Numbered from the stretch's first letter, positions 16,349 through 25,505 are shown. The stretch is DNA of 64,000 nt from Paenibacillus macerans (GCF_023715465.1 NZ_JAMBOE010000012.1:62001-126000), one strand, 5' to 3'. The notes: generated by a model from the letters alone, not told the origin. A program made the numbers and translations.

Positions 16349-18643
16349 ATGAATTTAGCCGTCAAGTGGATGCGAGAATGGAGAGACCGCGATAACCGGC
16401 AAAAGCTGAAAGGCTATCGGGACAAAGCGGAGCTCATCAGGAAGCGGAATTTGGAAGCATGGGACGATGGGCAGCTTCAAGCGGAATCCCTCCGGCTGCA
16501 AAAAGAAGCAAAATCGGGGGCGCCTTTGGACGAGATGCTTATCGATGCCTATGCGCTAGTCTGCGAGGCGGCGAAGAGAAAGCTCGGGTTACAGCCTTAC
16601 GATGTCCAGATCATGGCTGCTATCGCCCTGCACGAGGGGTTTCTGATCGAGCAGCATACCGGTGAAGGAAAAACGCTCTCTGCTGTTATGCCTGCTTATC
16701 TAAATGCGCTGACCGGCGAAGGCGTTCATGTGCTGACTTTTAATGATTATTTGGCAAATCGGGACGCGGAGTGGATGGGCACGATCTATCGTTTCCTCGG
16801 GTTAACGGTAAAATCGGTTCAAGCGGGCATGAGCTTGTCCGAGAAACGGGAAGCGTACGCCGCGGATATCACCTATGTTACGGCCAAAGAGGCAGGATTC
16901 GATTATTTGCGCGACACGATCGCACTGGATGAAGCCGATACCGTACATCGTCTTTTCCACTACGTCATCGTTGACGAAGCGGATTCGCTGCTCCTCGACG
17001 AAGCGCGGGTGCCGCTGGTCATTGCCGGCGAGCCGGACTCTTCCGAGAGCGACGGCATTCGTTTTGCAGAAGTGGCCAGGCAGCTTAAGCAAGATGTGCA
17101 TTACGACTTCGACGAGTTCCAGCGGAATGTTTATTTAAATGAAGTGGGCGCTGCGAAAGCGGAAGAGCTGCTGGAATGCGGCAATTTGTACGATAGCCAT
17201 AACAGTCATTTGTTAATGTCGTTAAATTGCGCGCTGCATGCGGAATTGTTATTGAAAAAAGACGTCGATTACATCGTTCGGGACGGAAAAATCGAGCTGA
17301 TCGACGAATATACCGGTCGGGTGGCGGAGAACAGGCATTTGCCGGAGGGGCTGCAAGCCGCGCTTGCGGCCAAAGAAGGGCTGCAACTGAAGGCCGGAGG
17401 GAAAGTTCTCGGCACGATCACCCTTCAACACTTCCTTAGCCTATATCCGAAGATTTGCGGAATGACGGCTACCGCGCACGTTTCCGCCATGGAATTCGAA
17501 GAGATTTATGTGCTGCAGGTTGTGCAAATTCCGCCGAATCGGCCAAACCTGCGGATCGATCATCCGCACCGGATTTATACCCATAAAGAAGCCAAGTTTA
17601 AGGCGCTTATACAAGAAATTTCGTCCACTCATACGACGGGACGTCCGATTCTTATTGGTACGTCAAGCGTGGAAGAGTCTGACATGCTGGCGGAGGCGCT
17701 CGCGGCTCTTGGCGTACCTTGCCATGTTCTGAATGCCAAAAATGATGCAGAAGAAGCCGAGATCATCGCCAAAGCGGGAGAAATCGGTGCTGTGACGGTG
17801 TCAACGAATATGGCGGGACGTGGCGTCGATATTCGGCTCGGCGGGGGCAATCCCACGCAAGCGGAAATTGTCGCCAAGCTGGGCGGGTTGTACGTGATTG
17901 GTACGCACCTGCACGAAAGCGTGCGGATCGAGGACCAACTGCGCGGTCGATCCGGCCGCCAAGGCGACCCGGGGGCTTCCGTCTTTTTCGTAAGCTTGGA
18001 AGACGAGTTGATACTTAGGTTTGGCATTGATATAGCGATTCCGCCTGCCTATCGCCATCTCAGACAGGATGATGCTCTGGATGAGTCGGTGCTGCGCAGC
18101 AAAATCGCACAGATTCAGCGTGTTATTATGGGCCAAAACTTTCATATCCGCCTGGAGCTAAACCGTTATTCGGATACGGTGGAGAAACAGAGACGTTTTC
18201 TATATGAGGAGCGGCTCAAAATTTTAAAAGGCGAGACGAAGGTGGGCCCTTCAGAACAACGGGTACGGCTATATTATATCGACAAGTTCTGGGCTGAACA
18301 TCTGGCATACGTTTCTTACATCCGTGAAAGCATCCATTTGACGAGCCTGGTCAACCGCTATCCGATCAACGAATTTCATGCGGAAGTCATTCAAGCTTAT
18401 AAGCAAATTCCGGCTAAAATAAATAAGGAGACGGCGATTATGCTTGAGAAGCTCGGAGGTTCGAATGATCCGGCGATGTGGGAGAGGTTCGGGCTGAAGA
18501 ATCCTACTTCCACCCGGACTTATATGATCAACGATCAATACATGGAGTACTTGCAGAACCCCAGTTCATGGAGCGCAGGAACGGTAATCGCTTATTGGAT
18601 GCGCAAGATGTTGAGGCCGGTATTCGGGTGGTCAAAATTTTAA
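16349..18643 (+). CDS. secA2: SecA2-like accessory preprotein translocase ATPase
   Basis: 764 residues, shorter than housekeeping SecA (~835-840). The motor motifs are intact: LGLQPYDVQ, Walker A HTGEGKT (~100), FNDYLANRDAEWM, DEAD box VDEADSLLLDEAR, TSSVEESDML, TNMAGRGVDIRLGGG and DQLRGRSGRQGDPG. The C-terminus ends soon after the helical wing and has no CxCxSGx8CH zinc tail, as in SecA2 paralogs. These move a restricted set of substrates through SecYEG or an accessory SecY. No SecY2, Asp or serine-rich substrate gene is visible nearby. It sits at the end of a LytTR/ABC operon, which is not a standard accessory Sec arrangement. Confidence 0.85.
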   Translation: MNLAVKWMREWRDRDNRQKLKGYRDKAELIRKRNLEAWDDGQLQAESLRLQKEAKSGAPLDEMLIDAYALVCEAAKRKLGLQPYDVQIMAAIALHEGFLIEQHTGEGKTLSAVMPAYLNALTGEGVHVLTFNDYLANRDAEWMGTIYRFLGLTVKSVQAGMSLSEKREAYAADITYVTAKEAGFDYLRDTIALDEADTVHRLFHYVIVDEADSLLLDEARVPLVIAGEPDSSESDGIRFAEVARQLKQDVHYDFDEFQRNVYLNEVGAAKAEELLECGNLYDSHNSHLLMSLNCALHAELLLKKDVDYIVRDGKIELIDEYTGRVAENRHLPEGLQAALAAKEGLQLKAGGKVLGTITLQHFLSLYPKICGMTATAHVSAMEFEEIYVLQVVQIPPNRPNLRIDHPHRIYTHKEAKFKALIQEISSTHTTGRPILIGTSSVEESDMLAEALAALGVPCHVLNAKNDAEEAEIIAKAGEIGAVTVSTNMAGRGVDIRLGGGNPTQAEIVAKLGGLYVIGTHLHESVRIEDQLRGRSGRQGDPGASVFFVSLEDELILRFGIDIAIPPAYRHLRQDDALDESVLRSKIAQIQRVIMGQNFHIRLELNRYSDTVEKQRRFLYEERLKILKGETKVGPSEQRVRLYYIDKFWAEHLAYVSYIRESIHLTSLVNRYPINEFHAEVIQAYKQIPAKINKETAIMLEKLGGSNDPAMWERFGLKNPTSTRTYMINDQYMEYLQNPSSWSAGTVIAYWMRKMLRPVFGWSKF

Positions 18644-18683
18644 TCGGAAGATATAGTGAAAATCCCCTTGGAGGTGTTATCTC

Positions 18684-19385
18684 ATGAAAACAATAGGTCT
18701 AATCGGTGGGATGAGTTGGGAGTCCTCGTTGTTGTATTACCAAATCATTAACCAACGGGTAAATGAGAAGCTGGGAGGACATCATTCCGCAAAAAGTCTT
18801 ATGTATTCGGTAGATTTTGATGAGATCAAAAATCTTCAATATCAGGGGAAATGGGGTGAAGCCACGAAAATCATGATGGAGGCGGCGCAAAAGTTGGAAT
18901 CCGGCGGGGCTGATTTCATTGTTATATGTACCAATACTATGCACAAGATGGCCAAGGAAGTGGAAGAAGCGGTCACTATTCCACTGGTTCATATCGCAGA
19001 TTCAACAGCCAAAGAAATTGTTAAGGATGGATTTAAGAAAGTCGCGCTATTGGGTACAGCCTTCACGATGGAACAAGATTTCTACAAAGGCAGGCTTATT
19101 GATAAGTTCGGACTCGATGTTATGGTCCCGGGCGAAGCAGATAGAATGATCATTCATGACATCATCTATCAAGAATTGTGCCTTGGCATCATTAATGACG
19201 CATCCAGGCAATCCTATCTAAGAATCATACAGGAGCTTAGTCAGCAGGGAGCAGAGGCGATTATTCTTGGGTGCACCGAAATAACCCTACTCATTTCACA
19301 AGAGAACTGTGGGGTCCCTCTTTACGATACAACAAGACTTCATGCAGAGGCTGCTGTTGACTTCGCTTTGGGTGGGGACTGTTAA
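18684..19385 (+). CDS. Aspartate/glutamate racemase family protein
   Basis: 233 residues behind GGAGG. It starts KTIGLIGGMSWESSLLYYQ and has both catalytic cysteines in context: VICTNTMHKMA and ILGCTEITLL. This matches the RacX/YgeA broad-specificity amino-acid racemase group, a PLP-independent two-base enzyme. Such racemases can supply D-amino acids for cell wall or biofilm remodelling. Its stop codon overlaps the stop of the convergent DUF817 gene. Confidence 0.9.
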   Translation: MKTIGLIGGMSWESSLLYYQIINQRVNEKLGGHHSAKSLMYSVDFDEIKNLQYQGKWGEATKIMMEAAQKLESGGADFIVICTNTMHKMAKEVEEAVTIPLVHIADSTAKEIVKDGFKKVALLGTAFTMEQDFYKGRLIDKFGLDVMVPGEADRMIIHDIIYQELCLGIINDASRQSYLRIIQELSQQGAEAIILGCTEITLLISQENCGVPLYDTTRLHAEAAVDFALGGDC

Positions 19386-20176
19386 TCCTTGCCAATCGCG
19401 GGCCGCTGCTCCTTGACTTGCTTCAATGCGGCCACGATCAGAAAGCTGATGATGACGAGGAGAAGCCAGGAGCTGATCTTGCCGACATGGACAAGATGCC
19501 AGGCGCCGGATTGATTCGGGTATTTCCACGCGCTAAAGAGGGTGGCGACATTCTCCGCAATCCAAATAAAGAAGCCGATCAGCACGAAGGAGAGGGTTAG
19601 CGGCATCCGGTAGCGATGGCGCCCAACCTCATAGGTCACCCAGGTTCGCCAAAATACGATCAGCACCAACGCCGACAACCACCAGCGAACGTCGATCCAA
19701 TAATGGTGGGTGAAGAAATTCAGATAGATGGAAGCGGCGAGCGGGATGGCCAGCCAGAGCGGCGGAAAGCGAACCAGATCAACCTTCAGACGCCGCCAGG
19801 CCTGACACAGGTAGCTGGCGACGCTGGCATACATGAATCCGCTGTAGAGGGGGACCCCGTTCACCTTCGTCCAGCCTTCTTCCGGGTAAGACCAGGACCC
19901 CATGTGAACCTTGAACATTTCCAGAGTCAAACCGATCAGGTGGAAGACGGTGATCACCTTTAGTTCGTCGCGGGTTTCAAGTCCGGAACGCAGCATCCAT
20001 ACCTGCATGGTCAGGCAGATGATCAACAGCCAGTCGTAGCGGTGCAGCCAGGGAAGGGGGATGAACTGCGTCAGAGCCAGCGAAGCAAAGATGACCACGG
20101 GAAATACGCAGGACAACGCTTGCTGCCAGCCGAAGCGAACCAACTGCTGCAGGGCATGCCATAAGCGGTTTTTCAT
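19382..20176 (-). CDS. DUF817-family integral membrane protein
   Basis: The 264-residue product starts at ATG 20176 behind a run of ten G residues; a GTG/ATG start at 20194 is less likely. Eight or so hydrophobic segments are visible. Conserved-looking motifs include KVHMGSWSYPE, GVPLYSGFMYASV, FFTHHYWIDVRWW and WIAENVATLFSAWKYP. These match the YoaT/DUF817 family, which has no assigned function. Confidence 0.82.
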   Translation of the reverse strand: MKNRLWHALQQLVRFGWQQALSCVFPVVIFASLALTQFIPLPWLHRYDWLLIICLTMQVWMLRSGLETRDELKVITVFHLIGLTLEMFKVHMGSWSYPEEGWTKVNGVPLYSGFMYASVASYLCQAWRRLKVDLVRFPPLWLAIPLAASIYLNFFTHHYWIDVRWWLSALVLIVFWRTWVTYEVGRHRYRMPLTLSFVLIGFFIWIAENVATLFSAWKYPNQSGAWHLVHVGKISSWLLLVIISFLIVAALKQVKEQRPAIGKD

Positions 20177-20194
20177 AAGTGTCCCCCCCCCCAT

Positions 20195-20425
20195 TTATCC
20201 ATTGGATCCTTGAGTCTTTTCATCGTTTCTGTATTCCAAAATATCTCCCGGCTGACAATCCAAAGCTTTGCAAATCGCCTCTAACGTGGAAAATCGAATC
20301 GCTTTGGCTTTCCCGTTTTTCAATACGGAAAGATTTGCCATCGTGATGCCAACCTTCTCCGAAAGTTCCGTGACGCTCATTTTTCTTTTCGCCAGCATCA
20401 CGTCAATATTGATGATCACGGCCAT
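20195..20425 (-). CDS. YozG-like Cro/C1 helix-turn-helix regulator
   Basis: The 76-residue protein starts at 20425 with GAGGTGAATAAC upstream. It is a compact single HTH: INIDVMLAKRKMSVTELSEKVGITMANLSVLKNGKAKAIRFSTLEAICKALDCQPGDIL contains helices 2-5 of the Xre fold. These short regulators travel with DUF2975 membrane proteins. Here the partner lies directly upstream, with 10 bases between its stop and this start, but it is frameshifted. Confidence 0.9.
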   Translation of the reverse strand: MAVIINIDVMLAKRKMSVTELSEKVGITMANLSVLKNGKAKAIRFSTLEAICKALDCQPGDILEYRNDEKTQGSNG

Positions 20426-20435
20426 GTTATTCACC

Positions 20436-20929
20436 TCAGATCGTTAAATCGTTTTCCGATTTTATGTCGATGGCATTTCTTAATAGCTTTTGAAGCACAG
20501 CCGCAAAGACGGCAATCACGATGGACGCAAAAACAATGACCAACCCGAGCGCGGCCCGAGCGCGGCGAGCCCTGGGGCGTCATCTTTCTCCGCGATGATA
20601 TAAAGAATCGGCAGAATTGCCGCATACAAAATGCTGATGGCGATTGCACAATTTCTAATATTTTTTAAAGCCTTCACCGACGATTCCGAGAAAGCAATGT
20701 TCTTGTCGATATAACTTAAAAGCTTCAACGTCTGATGCAGCGCAAAGAAAAACGGGATCGCCGCTCCATACATACCAATTAAAATAGGCAAGTAAACCAA
20801 CGCTGGGTAATATTCAATCAATTCATTGGCGATCCCGGGCACCCCAACCAGGCACAAAGCCAATACCACAATGCCCATCAGGAAAACAACACCCTTTAAG
20901 AACTGCGTTGAACCTTGTTCACGTTTCAT
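20436..20929 (-). pseudogene. DUF2975 membrane protein gene, frameshifted by an 11-bp duplication
   Basis: The start at 20929 has GAGGTG 6 bases upstream. The frame runs through four membrane segments to APGLAALG, then is thrown out of phase and stops at 20516. Beyond the break, a different frame continues in-family: GLVIVFASIVIAVFAAVLQ and KLLRNAIDIKSENDLTI, with stop at 20436-20438 just before the YozG-like gene. The cause is a perfect tandem duplication of 11 bp at 20544-20565; removing one copy restores a continuous ~160-residue protein. It may be a recent mutation, an assembly error or a reversible slippage switch. Confidence 0.85.
20544..20565. repeat. 11-bp tandem duplication causing a frameshift
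   Basis: CCCGAGCGCGG occurs twice in direct succession (20544-20554 and 20555-20565). It adds 11 bases, shifting the DUF2975 frame. Confidence 0.92.
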
Positions 20930-20944
20930 AAAAAGCACCTCACA

Positions 20945-21233
20945 TAGTTAATGTCGACTTAAATTTAACACGTAATTTATCGTTTTACAATAAATTTTTA
21001 TCAAATTATATGATATAAATATCGTTTGGCGCGGGCTGGTCGGCCGTCTTCTATATTGTCTTGGTGGCTATAGCTCTAAAGGGGATTCGATTAGTTGATA
21101 TTTAATCAAAGTTTAATAACAAGACGCGATTATAGGCAGCCCAAGGGTTTGCTCTTCCTGTGGTAAGTGTTGGTTAAAAAAAATATGTTATGGTTTTCGT
21201 GGGGCCCCAATCCCACTAATCAAGGAGGACATT
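20945..21233. other. Intergenic region upstream of the NlpC/P60 gene
   Basis: 289 bases between divergent genes, AT-rich with A/T runs near 20980-21020 and 21170-21190. AAGGAGG before 21234 is the only clear signal. I looked for a ydaO-type c-di-AMP riboswitch, common before cell-wall hydrolases, and saw no matching conserved segments. Confidence 0.4.
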
Positions 21234-21764
21234 ATGAAAATCCATAACGAACTCAAGATAAGCCGGATCGGCAAAAAAATGCTGGGAGTCGGACTCTGCC
21301 TTTCGATCGTCTTTTCCGGGAGCGTGGCGTTAACGAGCCAACCTGCCCAAGCTGCGGCGGCTTCGTCCAACACATCCATTGCAGATAATATTGCCGCCAC
21401 AGGCGAACAATTTATGGGCGTTCCTTATCGCTTCGGTGCCAAATCGGGAAGAACCGATGCGTTTGATTGCTCCTCTTTTGTTCAATATGTGTACAAGCAA
21501 AACGGCATCAACCTTCCGCGTTCGTCGCGACAACAGGCGAAGGTAGGTACCCCGGTGTCCAAAGATCAATTGCAACCAGGCGATTTGGTCTTCTCGGATA
21601 CGAATCGGGACGGCGTCATTAATCACGTAAGTATTTACATCGGGAACGGCCAATTGCTGCACACGTATCGGGTTGGCATCGGTGTTACGATTTCCAAATT
21701 CGCGGGCAGCGCCTGGGATCGGACGTTTGTGACGGCTCGCCGCGTTCTTCCTAACAACGGATAA
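21234..21764 (+). CDS. Secreted NlpC/P60 cell-wall endopeptidase
   Basis: 176 residues. A signal peptide ends at about SQPAQAAA (~41), and then a single NlpC/P60 domain fills the rest. Catalytic Cys is in DAFDCSSFVQYVYK, His in INHVSIYIGNGQLLHTY, with the third polar residue (His) in LLHTY. PGDLVFSD precedes the His motif as in the family. There is no SH3 or LysM anchor, so it is a minimal DL-endopeptidase cleaving gamma-D-Glu-diamino acid bonds in stem peptides. It is a single gene with its own strong ribosome-binding site. Confidence 0.92.
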   Translation: MKIHNELKISRIGKKMLGVGLCLSIVFSGSVALTSQPAQAAAASSNTSIADNIAATGEQFMGVPYRFGAKSGRTDAFDCSSFVQYVYKQNGINLPRSSRQQAKVGTPVSKDQLQPGDLVFSDTNRDGVINHVSIYIGNGQLLHTYRVGIGVTISKFAGSAWDRTFVTARRVLPNNG

Positions 21765-21879
21765 GCTCCTGCAGCATCCAGCACCGGGAATGCCCAGACA
21801 AATGTCCGCTTCTTCTCTTTTTTGACAATCGTTCTACTGCCCAATTCGTTTTGCTTGACAGGATGAAGGATTTTATGCC

Positions 21880-22515
21880 ATGTTACTGATGTCGAGCAGG
21901 CAAAAAGAACGCGAAAAGCGAGGAAAGGTGAACCTTCTGAAAGCGAACCGGATGGAAGCATTTAGCGATGGCGTACTGGCGATTATCATTACCATTATGG
22001 TGCTGGAATTCAAAGTGCCTGAAGGCCATGATTGGTATGCGTTAATCGGACTTGGCCCGAAACTTCTTAGTTATATCTTCAGCTTCGTCTACGTCGGCAT
22101 CTACTGGAACAATCATCATCATCTGCTGCACATGGTGCGAACGATGAACGGGCGGCTGATGTGGCTCAATTTGCTGCTTCTCTTCTGGTTATCTCTTGTG
22201 CCGTTCACGACGGCATGGATGGGGGAAAGCCATTTTGCGGCTACTCCAACGGCGTTGTACGGGATTATTCTACTGTTAGCGGCGCTTTCGTATTGGCTGC
22301 TCCAGCGTATGATTATTAACCAGCATTCCAGTGATTCCTCCTTCGTCTTGACGATGGGAAAAGACTGGAAGGTGAAGTTATCTCCTTTGCTTTACTTGGC
22401 CGCAGTTTTGACTGCGTATGTAAGTCCTTGGATGTCCGGTTTCTTTTTCGTGCTCGTTGCCGTTATCTGGTTTATGCCGGATAAGCGAATCGAACATGCC
22501 CTGAGAAGCCGCTAA
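21880..22515 (+). CDS. TMEM175/DUF1211-family potassium channel-like membrane protein
   Basis: 211 residues with six hydrophobic segments. The family signature is in the first helix: NRMEAFSDGVLAIIITIMVLE, with the FSD motif. It continues with WNNHHHLLH and LVPFTTAWMGE. Bacterial members are K+-permeable tetrameric channels with one six-helix repeat per subunit. ATG 21880 has AAGGA 9 bases upstream; GTG 21928, closer to the conserved start, is an alternative. A strong bidirectional terminator follows at once. Confidence 0.88.
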   Translation: MLLMSSRQKEREKRGKVNLLKANRMEAFSDGVLAIIITIMVLEFKVPEGHDWYALIGLGPKLLSYIFSFVYVGIYWNNHHHLLHMVRTMNGRLMWLNLLLLFWLSLVPFTTAWMGESHFAATPTALYGIILLLAALSYWLLQRMIINQHSSDSSFVLTMGKDWKVKLSPLLYLAAVLTAYVSPWMSGFFFVLVAVIWFMPDKRIEHALRSR

Positions 22516-22516
22516 G

Positions 22517-22564
22517 AAAAGCTCTTCGATTCTCGCGTACATGCGGATTCGAAGAGCTTTTTTG
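22517..22564. terminator. Bidirectional terminator between convergent genes
   Basis: AAAGCTCTTCGA (22518-22529) pairs with TCGAAGAGCTTT (22549-22560), followed by a T-run on plus and preceded by an A-run. It separates the TMEM175-like gene from the convergent hydrolase gene. Confidence 0.92.
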
Positions 22565-22565
22565 G

Positions 22566-23285
22566 CTATAGGAAATCTTCCAAGATCGCTCTTAACCCGT
22601 CCGGGTCCTTCATCATCGGCAGATGCCCGGTTTCCAGGCTGCGAACCGATTGCGGGGAAAGGTTTGAGATCATTTGATCTTGCAAGGACAGACCGAGTTC
22701 TTTATCCTGGGTTAGCTTCACATATAGTTTTGGTACATCCGGAACGGACACGTGGATTCGATCAGTATATACGCGTATGGCCTCGGGGGTAAATCCTCGG
22801 GCGATCTCCGCGGCTTGATCCGGCGAGAGATCGCTGCATAACCCTGCGCGGATAACGGACTCCGGCGGTTTCGTACCTATGGTTCGCAGGATCGCCGGCA
22901 TGATTATTTTTTGGGGAAATGGCATTACGGACAAAAATGAACCGCCATTCTTGGGAATTACCGCCCCAACAGCGATAAGGCCCGCCAAACGATCGCTCAG
23001 TTCGGAAGCAAGCTTGAGAGCAAGAACTCCCCCAAGTGAATGCGCCACGATCACGAATTTGCGACCCCCCCATTCATCCACTTGTTTTTTCATGTGCGTC
23101 ACATAATCTTCCAAGGAAAGCCGGCGCCTGGATTCAACCGAGCTATCCCTGAAAGGGTACTCGACAAGTAAGTAAGGATGCTCCATTCCCTCCACAACTT
23201 TACTCCAAATTCGGCCGTCCAAGCCTGCTCCATAGACGAATACAAAGCCGATCTTTTCTTGCGGATTCTTTTGCATTTTATTCAT
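22566..23285 (-). CDS. Alpha/beta-hydrolase
   Basis: 239 residues. It shows an oxyanion region GAGLDGRIW, nucleophile elbow VAHSLGG (Ser), and His in LETGHLPMM; the acid is probably in TQDKELG. There is no signal peptide. The substrate is unknown; the best general class is esterase or haloperoxidase-like. An ATG three codons in (23276) is better spaced from AGGGGAG than the one at 23285. The gene is divergent from a WYL regulator, so it may be its target. Confidence 0.85.
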   Translation of the reverse strand: MNKMQKNPQEKIGFVFVYGAGLDGRIWSKVVEGMEHPYLLVEYPFRDSSVESRRRLSLEDYVTHMKKQVDEWGGRKFVIVAHSLGGVLALKLASELSDRLAGLIAVGAVIPKNGGSFLSVMPFPQKIIMPAILRTIGTKPPESVIRAGLCSDLSPDQAAEIARGFTPEAIRVYTDRIHVSVPDVPKLYVKLTQDKELGLSLQDQMISNLSPQSVRSLETGHLPMMKDPDGLRAILEDFL

Positions 23286-23387
23286 GCTCCCCTCTTAAGG
23301 TTGTCAGTTCGGATAACTTATGGGATGATAATATCATTTAAACAAGACAGGTTATGTCTTATTTGTGGAAATGAAGGGGAGGAGCCA

Positions 23388-24344
23388 TTGCAAAAGTCAC
23401 AGCGTCTCATCCAATTGATTATGCGGATCAACGCCAAACGATCCTTTACCGTCCGGGAGCTTGCCGATGAATTCGGGCTGTCCACACGGACGATTACGCG
23501 GGATTTGCAAGAACTCAGCGAACTCGGCATTCCCATTTATTCCGTTCAAGGAAGGGGAGGAGGGTACAAGCTTCTTCAAGAAAGGCTTTTGCCGCCCATC
23601 AGTTTTACCGAAGGTGAAGCGCTCGCGATGTTTTTTGCTGGTCAAACTTTGGATTATTTCGGTTCCGTTCCTTTTGGCGAGGGGGCCGATTCTGCGCTTC
23701 ATAAGTTTTATCATTACTTGCCTGCCGATATTAAAGAGCAAATCGATCGGCTCAAGAACCGGATCATGTTCTGGAGTCCCTATCGCCCGATGTCTGCGGA
23801 GATTCTTCAAATCCTGCTGCAAGCCATTATGATTCGCAGTGTAGTTACCGTAAAATACAAATCCAGCGGCGGAGTATCGGAGCGGAATATTCAGCCCATC
23901 GGCCTCTATGCCAGTTCCGGCTATTGGTATTGTCCCGCGTATTGCTTCCATAGAGAAGACATCAGGCAGTTCAGGGCCGACCGGATTCTCTCCGCTGCGC
24001 TGAACGAAACGATTCCTTGCCGGGAAGATATAAGCCCCATGACTTTATTGGATAAGCCTAATAAAGACCAGCTGGAACAGACGATCCTTCAACTGGAGAT
24101 GACGAAAAAAGGAGTCTGGCTGCTGGAATCCAATCCCCGGTTTGCTCCTTTTATACAGCAGAACGAAGACGGCGGTGGAATGGCAACCGTTAAAATAGCG
24201 GCGGAGGACTTGTGTTTTTACGTGGACTTGATCTGGCAGCTGGGGGGAGAAGTCAAACTCGCAGCACCTGCGGAGGGAATTGCCTACATGAACCAAAAAA
24301 TCGAATCCATGCGATTACTTTATCAAACGGGCCCACTCATCTAA
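23388..24344 (+). CDS. WYL-domain HTH transcriptional regulator
   Basis: The 318-residue product is read from TTG 23388, which has AAGGGGAGGAG upstream; an open frame extends to 23178 but would overlap the divergent gene. An N-terminal HTH_11 winged helix (SFTVRELADEFGLSTRTITRDLQEL) precedes a middle region and a WYL domain (TVKYKSSGGVSERNIQPIGLYASSGYWYCPAYC, RQFRADRI). A WCX-type tail follows. WYL regulators usually respond to small ligands or nucleic acids. Its 3' end overlaps the convergent CotS-like gene by 30 bp. Confidence 0.9.
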   Translation: MQKSQRLIQLIMRINAKRSFTVRELADEFGLSTRTITRDLQELSELGIPIYSVQGRGGGYKLLQERLLPPISFTEGEALAMFFAGQTLDYFGSVPFGEGADSALHKFYHYLPADIKEQIDRLKNRIMFWSPYRPMSAEILQILLQAIMIRSVVTVKYKSSGGVSERNIQPIGLYASSGYWYCPAYCFHREDIRQFRADRILSAALNETIPCREDISPMTLLDKPNKDQLEQTILQLEMTKKGVWLLESNPRFAPFIQQNEDGGGMATVKIAAEDLCFYVDLIWQLGGEVKLAAPAEGIAYMNQKIESMRLLYQTGPLI

Positions 24345-25328
24345 CCATTGGGCAGCCTTTAGCCGGGCCGACCAGGTTATGGTCATATTTTCGATCAGTT
24401 CATTGCATTTCTTGCCCTGAGGAAAACGAGCCGCTAACCAGGCTTCACGGGGTAATCGAAACAAAGCGGAAATTAGTTTCCGTTCGGTTCGATTTAATGG
24501 CCGGATCTCCTCATAACCCGTCAGCAGCGCTTGAATCAACTCCGGGTTGAATTGAGTTGTATTGGCCAGGGTTCTGGCCACTTCCACATAGATCGAGCCG
24601 AACCTTACCCGATCCCAATCTATGAGGTATAGACGGCCGCCATCCGAAATAATCACGTTGGCTGAGGTAATGTCCCCATGTATCCATGTTGGGCGGTTGC
24701 CTTCATCCTGCAGGAGATCGGCAACTGCCGCTTCCTTTATTTCAGCCCATGATCGTTCGGACAAGCTGTGGCATTCGCCGCAATATTGTCTGTACCATCT
24801 GCGATACTGGGCGTTTTTTTGCACAGCTCCGGACTTGTCGCTAAGGAAATGGCGATGCTGCATTTTCATTAAGCGGATTTGGTTTAGGGTGAATAAACCC
24901 GCTTTCCTAGTGTGGAGCCCATCGCTCGATGACTGATGAAGAGCGGCCATAGCCCGGCCGAGCTTGACATAGTCAGCGGATTGCTCCAAAGCTCGTCCGT
25001 GTACCCATTCAGTCATGTAATAAGGCGTTCCTCCCCTCACAGTCCACAGCTTCCCGGTATCTGCATAAAGCGTTTTTGGCATATGGCCATATCCCGTATT
25101 CAGCAAAAATTGAATGTGTTCGGCGGCTGTTGTGATTTGTTGAATCGTACTTGTTTTAAACAGCGGACTCCGAACAAAAGGTTTTAATGCGTAGTATCCA
25201 CTGTTTGTTTTGATCCGGATGACGGCTTGCTTTCGATAAACGGAAGGCAACCATTTATATTTTAAGGGAGTTAGACCAAAGCATCGTGTTATTCGTTCTA
25301 CCCGTGGTTTTTTATACGATCCGTTCAT
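24315..25328 (-). CDS. CotS-family spore coat kinase-like protein
   Basis: The 337-residue product starts at 25328 behind GAGGGAG; the longer frame to 25376 lacks a site. It has a protein-kinase-like (APH/CotS) fold: RIKTNSGYYALKP supplies the Lys, PYYMTEWVHGR the hinge, TWIHGDITSANVI the catalytic loop and YLIDWDRVRFG the DFG-like site. CotS/CotI/YutH proteins sit in the spore coat and may phosphorylate coat proteins. This fits the sporulating host. A stand-alone gene. Confidence 0.85.
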   Translation of the reverse strand: MNGSYKKPRVERITRCFGLTPLKYKWLPSVYRKQAVIRIKTNSGYYALKPFVRSPLFKTSTIQQITTAAEHIQFLLNTGYGHMPKTLYADTGKLWTVRGGTPYYMTEWVHGRALEQSADYVKLGRAMAALHQSSSDGLHTRKAGLFTLNQIRLMKMQHRHFLSDKSGAVQKNAQYRRWYRQYCGECHSLSERSWAEIKEAAVADLLQDEGNRPTWIHGDITSANVIISDGGRLYLIDWDRVRFGSIYVEVARTLANTTQFNPELIQALLTGYEEIRPLNRTERKLISALFRLPREAWLAARFPQGKKCNELIENMTITWSARLKAAQWLDEWARLIK

Positions 25329-25433
25329 GAAACTCCCTCGATTCGTTAAAGGTAATGGTTTATTTATCGTACTCAATAAAAGGCGAATGGTCTGGACTTT
25401 AGCCGTGTTAGTCTGTTTTTATGTACTATTTTC

Positions 25434-25474
25434 ATAAAAAATAGCGCCAGACAGAAAAATGACTGTCTAGCGCA
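25434..25474 (-). terminator. Terminator of the AT-rich gene at 25506
   Basis: GCGC-AGACAG (25444-25454) pairs with CTGTCT-GCGC (25463-25473) with one bulge position, and ATTTTTT follows on the minus strand. Confidence 0.85.
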
Positions 25475-25505
25475 TTAGCAAAGTGATTACTCTTTGCGTA
25501 TACAC

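Noticed and set aside
20945-21233. c-di-AMP (ydaO) riboswitch before the NlpC/P60 gene
   Set aside because: Expected from similar genes in other Firmicutes, but none of the conserved segments or a terminator/antiterminator pair is visible.
23178-23387. Longer N-terminus for the WYL regulator
   Set aside because: The extra 70 residues overlap the divergent hydrolase gene and promoter and have no family similarity; TTG 23388 has a strong ribosome-binding site.
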